Below are positions 1-64,000 of a stretch of 64,000 nt of DNA, piece after piece. Positions within the stretch are counted from its first letter, which is position 1. Each line of letters starts with the position of its first letter. A program made the translations under genes and the position numbers. The DNA comes from Centropus unirufus (Eukaryota > Chordata > Aves > Cuculiformes > Centropidae): contig VYZI01000241.1 of assembly GCA_013397695.1 (NCBI GenBank), forward strand, positions 901,831 through 965,830, read 5' to 3'. The notes below the pieces were generated by a model. That model was given only the letters and a program-made list of their open reading frames with translations. It had not been told where the DNA came from and did no database searches.

Positions 1-200
1 CGGGGGCCTCTCGTGCTGCCGCCCCTGAAGTTTGTGGCGGTGCGAGAACGGACGGCGCGGGGCTGGGAAAGTTCTTGGGAACGCAGGCTGGAGTCAGGGT
101 TGTCCCGTTGGGTGTTTTTTCCCTAAGCGTGCGTTGCGGTCTGGCGAGGGGAGCGGTGAAGTGTCAGCATCGGTATGTCAGCACCGGAGTTGGTTCTCCT
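1..200 (+). promoter_or_regulatory. SMARCA2: CpG-rich gene-start region, probable noncoding exon 1 or promoter edge
   Basis: The first 200 bases contain 18 CpG dinucleotides and are GC-rich, whereas the following kilobases are AT-rich and CpG-poor. SMARCA2 starts with a noncoding exon in mammals, and the ATG exon here has a splice acceptor just before its short 5' UTR, so an upstream exon must exist. Possible donors are visible at 40 (GTGCGA), 156 (GTGAAG) and 173 (GTATGT); I cannot choose between them. Exon 1 could also lie just left of the window, with this being the downstream flank of the island. Confidence 0.45.
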
Positions 201-3200
201 TGGTGTCTGCCGCTTATCTTTGATATCCAGACTTGCCGAACTTGACTCTTCTTAAGATGGCTTTTGCTGAATATTTTAAGTAACTAAATGACCAACTGAA
301 GAACCGGAGCTATAAAGTTTGGGTTTTTGTTTTTTATTTTTACCATTCAAAATATTCTGCATTCTTTCTATAAAAAAAAACAAGGCTACGGCATCTATGA
401 TACGGCATTGTTTCGTTTGCATCCTCCCTATTGCTTTAGATTTCTTCAGCGTTAACTTGGTTTTAACCACCGTCCCTAACACCCAAGCAACAAACATTGT
501 GCCAGAATTTGATTCCTTGAGTAGCATACCAGTTACTTGTACGGAACGGGGCAGTCTCTTCTGTGAAAGCTAGCATTGTTGTGCAAATAAAGGCACGCTT
601 TCTCTTTGGGAACCTAATTGCCCTATTACTGTCTTTGACTTTTCTTTTCCCCCTTTGTTATTCTAAAGAAAAAACGTGGTGTAGCAGCCGGGTAGGAGTG
701 GTGGATTTTTGTATTTATCAGTGACAGAAAGCAAAATGGTTGTATGGTTAAGGAGCTTTTAAAAATAAAGCTCTAAAGTGTATCATCCTGCATATGTGGA
801 CCTGACAGAAGTGAGGGTAAAGCCTCATTAAATACAGTATTGCTCTCAAGAGTTATGCCTCAGCTTTAGGACTGGTGTTTCTGTGGTGCTTCATAGAAGG
901 TGTTCCAGAGGAGTGTGTTCAAAGCAGTCTTAGATCTTTCCTTTTGTTCATTTCTGAAGTGGTCTGTGAGTGTTCCTTGTCAGGTTTGAAAAATGCTTTC
1001 ACCAACACCTGACTTGAGACAAAGTGCTCCAGCTAGTGTTATTACATTAAATACATTCGTGACAAAGGTCTATCTGAAATTGATATCTGCAGATGTGTCT
1101 TGGACTTTTGAAGATAAGGTCAGAATGTGCACAGTAGCAACTTTATAAAACACTCTGCACTTTCTTCTCTAGTTTTCATGATTGTGGTTAGTAATATTGC
1201 TCTGAACTTGTGATCCTTTTCGGAGGGAGGCTTCATTCTTCGTGTGACTGAGAACATTTTTGCAAATTACGTATTATAATGCCTTTTTTTGTTTGTTTGT
1301 TTACTGCTGCAATTGAAGTTTTCTGTGTATGAAGAGTGTGTCCTGGATATCCATATCTTTTGAACTTTATCTGCTTAGTTTCTTATTTGTTTGATCTTCT
1401 AGTGGAGTAGTAAACACAACGTTGTGACATAAAGATCACTTGTCATAAAAATAGCAGCAGGGGAAAAGCTTATGCCTTATTTGCAAGATAAAATAAGGAA
1501 GTAAGAATAAGAGAAGTGAAGCTTGCTTGAACATAGATTTGGTGGTTTGCAAATAAAACCGAATAAGAAGACTAATACTGCGTATTGTTTTATTTGTTTC
1601 TGAGATTTCTAAAGTAATCGCTCCTTTGTAGATTTTGAGCACCCAGGTGGATCACTTAAAACCATGGTCTTTGGGGAAAAAAATGTTAAAAAATTTGTTG
1701 TTAGAGAAATTATAAGTTTTTCATATCTTCACTGATATTTTCCTGCAGCTAACTTGTACTTAAAACAATGTTCTCCCTTCTTCCTCCTCTTCTCTGTTTA
1801 AGTAAAGGCAAGGCCTGTCAGTAATACAGCGAATTCCTTCCTTTTCTTTCTTACTCTTTCTTTCTCTCGGTATGGCTTTTGTTTTTCAGAAGGCACTGTG
1901 AAGATGATATTCGTTAACTATGATTAATACTTGCAGTAGCGCCATCAGAACGAATAATCTGTCTGTCCTGTAGCCTTTGAAAAGTCTTGTGGCATATCTC
2001 AGCTGTTACTGCGTGCACCCTGACTAGTGCTGATGCCTGTTGGCTCTGTGTAGTACATTCGGTGCTCAGCTGTTAGCCAGTCAGTTTTTTGGTGCTAATT
2101 TTTAGTTTTTCATGACAGGGTACAGTACAAGTTATAGTAGTTGAGAACTTGAAACAGCTACAAAGTAGGGATAAGAATTACTGCAAGAATATTTCTAAGC
2201 GTTTGAAAGTGTGGACTGTTAGGGCTGTCACCCTAAAGTAAACTGTCTGCATATGAAAAGGAGCCTTACACTATGTTTCTGGTATAAGCACACTGCCCGT
2301 TTCTGCTATCCCTGCTGCAGTCCATGCAGACAGTCAGCTAGACAAGCAGTTAAGGCAATGTCCAGGGTTTTGGTTTTGTTTTTTTTGTCTCAGGCCTAAG
2401 TGTCTGGATAAGCAATTAAGGTACAGCATTTTTTCCTCTGGGGTTTGTAGTTTAAACTGCAAATTCCCTGCCAGAAGGTTTTGAAGTTAGAGTGAAGTTA
2501 CATACTTGAGTATGCAAAGGTAAAATCTCTCAGCTCTTAGTGTGTTTGGCTTCTCTAATGTGAACTGAATAACTTTGGTGTATATTTGTTGAATATTTGA
2601 CCCTTCTCCTTACAGCTTTTATGTTGTTTAAAGTAAACCTGTTTGTTGAGTGAATCAATGATGGTAATTAAATCCTGATAATTGTTAATGCAGAGTGTCC
2701 TGTGAGATTGTACAATAGAAAACACCAATTTACTTCTCAGTATAGTGAGTTATTTGTTCTAATTATGATGAGCTGCTGTCTATAATTAATCAGTTCCTGA
2801 ACTTTGTACATCTTCATTTGATGATGATTAACAGATTGAGCAAGTGCTGCAATTCACTAACTGTATCATTTCATGTTTTTTGGGGGTAGTTCAGTCTGTA
2901 GGGTATCACCAGGTTCTACTGTAGGTTTTGAAAGTCACCTGTGAATTGCGATTTCAGTTAGACATGTGTGAGGACATGCAGATGTTTTTCTGTGAAGGCA
3001 AAGTTACAGTCTGCTTTGCAGGGTGTATGTGGCGGTTGCATGGGTCCATGCTTGCTTTTCATGAGATCTAAGTGGTGCAGTTTCCACACATTCCACTACC
3101 TCTGCTAGGCGAGGGATCTGGCGAAATCATCCTGGCTGTAGTTCAATTTATATTGACTCAGTCATGGAAAGACAAAAGTTACATTGGAAGGGAGTCGCTA

Positions 3201-6200
3201 GAAAAATTATAAATACCTACTGCGCCGTGTGACCGGGTGTGTGCCCTGTGTCAAAGCAGTTTGTAGTCTTTGGACCTTTTTGGGTGTCCGGCTGGTCTTG
3301 CATTGCAAAGGAATGCAGGGGGTTTGTTACCAGTTCTGTTTCAGGCCTGCAAGTATTACATACTTCATGTGAGGGAAATCCACGCCTTTTGTTGTAACCT
3401 TTGGTTTGGTAGTAGGTTTGTGCCAAAATGTGTTTGGTGCCCTTGGATACTGTGGTTATTGAAACTCTGAGCTGGTGGATACCTTGTTGTACAATTAATT
3501 AGCTAAGTCTACACCACCTTCTAGGTGCACATGAAGTGACTGTGCAGAAACATTAATGCTTAGGTAATATTCCCTCAAATTCTTTGTAATGTAGTTATTC
3601 ATTATCCTCAACGATTTGATTTGGAAATAGTCGAGCAGACATCCTAAGTCTCTCTTTTCAGCTTCAGCACCTGGTTTTCTGGCTCTTCTTGTATTTGCAC
3701 CTGGCTAAAGTTACTTTGACAGTGATAGATGTTCCTCTTCTATGTCTCAACTCTGGCGTATCCAGCAGAGGTGGCCCTTTCATGTAGGTCAACGAGACGG
3801 AAAGATTTTTTTTTGTTTTTTGTTTTTCAGTTTATTAAAATCCTTATATCTGTTAGAAGCATTCACCTCCTTTCGCCCCCACCCCTGCCTCATTTTGTAG
3901 TTCTAACAGGCACTAGTCCTTAAAAGGCAGTCCAAACAAATGGGTCAACACTGGCTTTGGCAGGGAGGTGGCTTCATTTTGTTTATTTTGTTATAGGCAT
4001 CAGAATTTACCCAGACTAATACCTGTTATCTGGATGGAGCTTGGCCATTGTTGCATGTCTCTATGTACTTTTTAATTTTCTTTAATGATACTTTCATAAG
4101 GGCCTAGATGAATTGGTTATCTAGCTCTTACTCGATTTTAGTGAGAGCATGGTGCCGAATTTCTGTGAGGTTCTATGCAGTCTCAGTAAATATAAACAAA
4201 GCTATTTTTTAAACATACTAATTTATGAACTTCTAAGCAGTTCAGAACAGAATTGACAGAATTTGGGGTGGGGGCTGTGTATAATGTGTTCTGGTTTATG
4301 GCAGGGGGTGATTTTATTTATTTTTTCTTTTTTGTTCTGTAGGCTATTAATGCCAGATACTGCTTTGTCTCTTGTTCATCAGTATCTTTGGACAGGATTT
4401 GTTACTTCATTCAGGTAGTACTTTCTAGCGTTCTGTGTTTTTCTGGTATAGATCTTAGGCATTACTTTTTTAAATAGATGCACGTTCCTGGAAATTTGAA
4501 TACAAATCTATTGAAGACAATTCACAATTAGGTAAGATGGGGTGAGTTGATCTGCTCTTGAAGAAGTGTAATGAAGGGAGTTTATTTGGTGTAGTGATTG
4601 TAACATTCCTATCTGGTAGTTGCTGTTTTTCAGGGGCTGGACACTTTCTAGCCCATTAAGAAGAATTTTAAGTTTTCCAAATTTGCATACAGGAAATGTT
4701 TGATGTGTATATAAGTGACAGTGTAAGTAGTGGAGCTGAGGCTAGAGCCAGTTCATTTTTTAGAGAACTGCACGTTGAATTTGAAATATAGGTGAAGAGA
4801 GGGGTAGATTTTTATATGCATCTTACTACATGGGTGTAGGTAGAGGTTTTTTTTTTATGAAACAGGCTATTTTGGTATACTGTATGCTGTTAGTTTTGTA
4901 AGCGATTGCATTGTGGTTTTGTATACTTTTTTCTGGATAGTTGTGGTAGTCTTGGTTCTGGCTTATAACATACAAAGACAGTCGGGGGGGAGTCAGTCTT
5001 CCATTTTGCAATCTAATGATTGACTCCTAAAAACTTTGTTGTTTGGAAATGTCTGTTGTCCTTGGTGGAGCCAAACTGTAGGCTTCTTATAGGAAGCTGT
5101 GGCGTGATAAATGCAGTTATGAACATTTGATAACTTGCTTCCTTTTTGTGGTAGCATCATGGGATTGTAGGGCACTAATTAGTGACTACAGTGTTTCGTT
5201 TCGATTGGAGAATCTTCACAGGCATCTCCCTGTTATACTTTTCAAGGAAATAGAATCCAAAGATACCTTATGAAGTATTTTATTTTAAATGAGTTAAGCA
5301 TTCTTCTGATTTGTTGCCCTTAATCAGAGGAGAGTAGTAGCTATTAAAACATAACAAAAGGGAACTTCTGAGCAAAAGCCATTAAACCAGTTTCAGTCCT
5401 GTCATCGATTAGGATAAATAAGTGAAAATTGTCTTGATGCAGTCGCATTTTGCCTTCTATGTGGGTTCTGATAAGACTCTTGCGTTTTTTTCTAACATGT
5501 CTTGCAAATGGGCCTTCTGTCTGCTTTGTTGGGAACTTTAGAAGGGTCTGTTTCTTAATTTGACTATGGACCAGGGTGTTTGGAGTCTTACAGTCTGGTT
5601 TTATATAAGCATTGTCACAGAAGAATTGCACCAGTTGCTCATGTTAGAAAATTATTACTGCTAACTATGGAAAGTGATGTACACAGATTTGGAACACTTC
5701 TGTGATAAATCCTGTAAGGAGAGAGACTGTGACAGGAAGTGATCTTAGGCCTTGTAATGTGACATTACATTGGAGTTACCTTATAATGTACCAATTAAGA
5801 ACACTTTTTAATGAGACTGTATTTCATTATATTGGTTTTCTTATTATGGGACAAGTAATCACCGGCTGGTGGCCTTCCTATAAAACTACACCCAAAGTAA
5901 CTACAGGGAACAAATTAAACCCATCTAATGGTCATCTGCTGCTGGAAGTGATGATCCTACTTGCTTCCGTGGTCTGGACCTGGAACTCAACTGTCTTGCA
6001 GAAAGTCTTAACAGTAACTTGTTAGATGGTTTGGTGTTTTGTGTTTTGTTTTGTGTTTTGTTTTGGTTTTTTCCTTATTATAGGGTTACTTCTCTGCTGG
6101 CTTAACTTCTCAAATCATGAGATCATTGTGCAATCAAACATATGAAAATGGTGCTATTGGAATACCGAGAAACATGACTGATCTCATTAGCACCAGCTGA

Positions 6201-7101
6201 CCATTAGTTTTCTAAAAATGTGGCAGCTGTGTCACTGCTAAATACTTGTTAAGTCTGGCATTAGTGAACAAAAAGCTGTCAATATTAGACCTTGATAAAA
6301 GTTCTCAGAAAACTGAAGAATTTGTCAAGCCGATAGCCGGATCAGTTTGTTCTACTAAAACCACAGAAATAAAACTATAGGAATTGTTGGGTTTCCAGCC
6401 TGTAAAAGCCTGATATTTGTTCTCAGAGCATTTACTGTTTTATAAGCCATTTGAGCTGTATTCTTCTGGTTTGTGACATCAGCCGAACCCCTCAAGTGAA
6501 TTAAAACTCTTCAGTCTAAAGTAATTGTCTTTTCTGTGGTCTATTTTATTAGATACTCTGATTGCATACAGAAATAACCAGAGAGGTCCAACATTAATAT
6601 CTAATTTGAAAAAAAAAAGTCAGAAAATAGTCTTAGTAATCCTTTTAATGCTTGTTTTGCTGCTTGACCATTAATTCTACGTAGTACATATTTCTGTACA
6701 GTCACATCTGTTTAGGGAGAGATTTTTGAATACATCTGTTACAGAGGTGCCCAACTATCTTTCCTGCCTTTAGCAGTACTGTGCTTGTTCTCATGTGATA
6801 CATCCAATGATAGCAAGTCTCTGATCTACCATTGTCTCTCCTAGATGTTTCTCCCAGTGTACTAGTTGCTTTGTTCTGCGAGTAACATACCAACATCCAG
6901 AAACAGACTTGAGCTATCAGGATCATGATCCCTCTAGTGAGCTTTTAGTGGGGTGGTCATATGAACATACAACACAGGCTTTTTCCTGCTGATGATAGCT
7001 TGCATGTGTGTGCAATGATTGCCAGCAAATTCTATTACTTTTTTTTCAATGTCCTTAATGTCACATAGAAATTCTGGTTTTGTTTTGTTTTTTATTATTA
7101 G
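201..7101 (+). other. SMARCA2: Intron 1 (5' UTR intron), left boundary uncertain
   Basis: AT-rich intronic sequence between the CpG-rich start and the ATG exon. It holds T/G-rich simple stretches (about 1287-1302 and 6031-6072) but no clear CR1 or LTR. The longest open frame (107 codons at 5702) has no recognisable domain. The acceptor is a pyrimidine-rich stretch ending in TTATTATTAG at 7101. Confidence 0.6.
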
Positions 7102-62973
<55,872 letters not shown>

Positions 62974-64000
62974 GTAGGACAGTTAGAACTAATCAGTAAG
63001 ATGATGTTTCAGGAAGTACTGAGTTATTTTTTTTCATCAGTTACAAAAGTTGTCATCTCTTTAGAAATAAGAAATAGCATTATATTCTTGCCATTCAGTC
63101 AAAGAAACAACCAGTTGGGTTTTTTTTGTCACAGTAAGATAGTGTCATGGTTTTAATACATCTTGCTATAGAATGAAGCATTGCAACTTAAACCCATTCT
63201 GCCTTTTCATAATTTTGGAAAAAAAATTGCATTCAAACAAACATTTTTTTTCCAAAACAGATTTTTTTCCAAACAGTTCCTAATGTAGTCTGTTTTTCAG
63301 ACATGCTGAGAAACCAGCACTAACTAGGTTCAATCATGAAAGAGCTTCCTTACTATACTTCTTTGGGATCCTGGGTAAGGGTTGTGATTAGCTTTGAAGT
63401 GCTTAGGGAAAGCCAGCAACATAACTTTTTTTTTTGCTTGTGCTGTGTCCAATGTGGACTTCTGGTTACCACTTCCTGTTCAAGAAACAATTGGCTATTT
63501 AAAACCAGCTATCAAGTCTTCCCTTATATAAGTGGGAAGTGAGTTTGTAGAATCACTAAATATATGTCCCTATATTTTCATTGTGTTCTCTGGAACTGTG
63601 ATTGTGGAATTGTGAGCCCCTTCTTTCGCCTCTCTCTGCGGACTCTTCTGTTAATGTGAACAAAATTCAGCATTTCAATGAAAGCTGCCTTTGGCTGGGA
63701 GAAAATTTATAAATAATGTGAATTATACTGAAGATGCACACAAAAAAATGCCACTCTGCAATGTCTTGCTCCCACCTCAGAAGTATTCTGTATTAGTTAA
63801 TGATCCAGAGATTTCAAGCCTGATTTAGCCTCTTGGGTATGCCTGGTGTATCTGAATGTGATGCACACTGAATGGTAAGATTCCATAGTCTGTCTTTTTC
63901 CAGGCACCCTTCGTTATGTAGGGTAAAGTTTCTAAGACTAAGGAGTTTAATTATTAAGATCTTCCATGTAAACTCGTCATCATGTGCATTTGGAAGAAGC
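62974..64000 (+). other. SMARCA2: Start of intron 26, continuing past the window
   Basis: About 1 kb of AT-rich intron. The next coding exon, expected to begin with an acidic EEDEVPDDE-like segment, is not present. No repeat recognised. Confidence 0.85.

Noticed and set aside
32..223. 63-codon open frame at the window start
   Set aside because: Lies in the CpG-rich region where stops are rare; no homology signal, and SMARCA2 translation starts at 7138.
5702..6025. 107-codon open frame in intron 1
   Set aside because: No recognisable domain, no neighbouring exons in phase, and unremarkable composition for an AT-rich intron.
62974..63137. Exon 26 frame continuing into intron 26
   Set aside because: The sequence after GAG|GTAGGA loses all similarity to BRM, which should continue with an acidic segment.

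Overview
This window is vertebrate genomic DNA, almost certainly from a bird. It holds one gene on the + strand: the 5' three-quarters or so of SMARCA2 (BRM), an ATPase of the SWI/SNF (BAF) chromatin-remodelling complex. The avian call rests on CR1 LINE copies, several with the typical 3' tail of repeated ATTCTATGA-type octamers, and on bird-type retroviral LTRs in the introns. In birds SMARCA2 is known to lie on the Z chromosome, so the window is probably Z-linked; that is inference from the gene, not visible here.

Layout. Bases 1 to about 200 are CpG-rich and look like the edge of the promoter CpG island or noncoding exon 1. A long first intron runs to the ATG exon (7102-7362). I mapped 25 coding exons, ending with 62746-62973. 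They join without a frameshift into 3,672 coding bases (1,224 codons). Every junction is GT-AG except intron 10, which is GC-AG. The rest of the protein (most of SnAC, AT-hook, bromodomain, C-terminal acidic tail) lies beyond the right edge.

Protein order: Pro/Gly-rich N-terminus (exons 2-3), QLQ domain and a nearly absent polyglutamine tract (exon 4), a small Pro/Gly-rich exon (exon 5) that resembles SMARCA4 more than human SMARCA2, a Pro-rich linker (exon 6), the helical/HSA segment (exons 7-10), BRK (exons 12-13), an acidic linker (13-14), the ATP-binding lobe (15-21) and the C-terminal helicase lobe (22-26). The exons cooperate only in making this one motor subunit; I see no other functional gene.

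Introns carry the rest: about nine CR1 fragments on both strands, including a CR1 inserted into an older opposite-strand CR1 in intron 3; three solo-LTR-like retroviral remnants (introns 6, 20, 24); one 119-base assembly gap (intron 15); and two single-N contig joins flanked by duplicated sequence (introns 6 and 22). I found no novel multi-gene system. The most interesting points are the SMARCA4-like exon 5, the missing polyglutamine tract, the GC-AG intron and the nested CR1.
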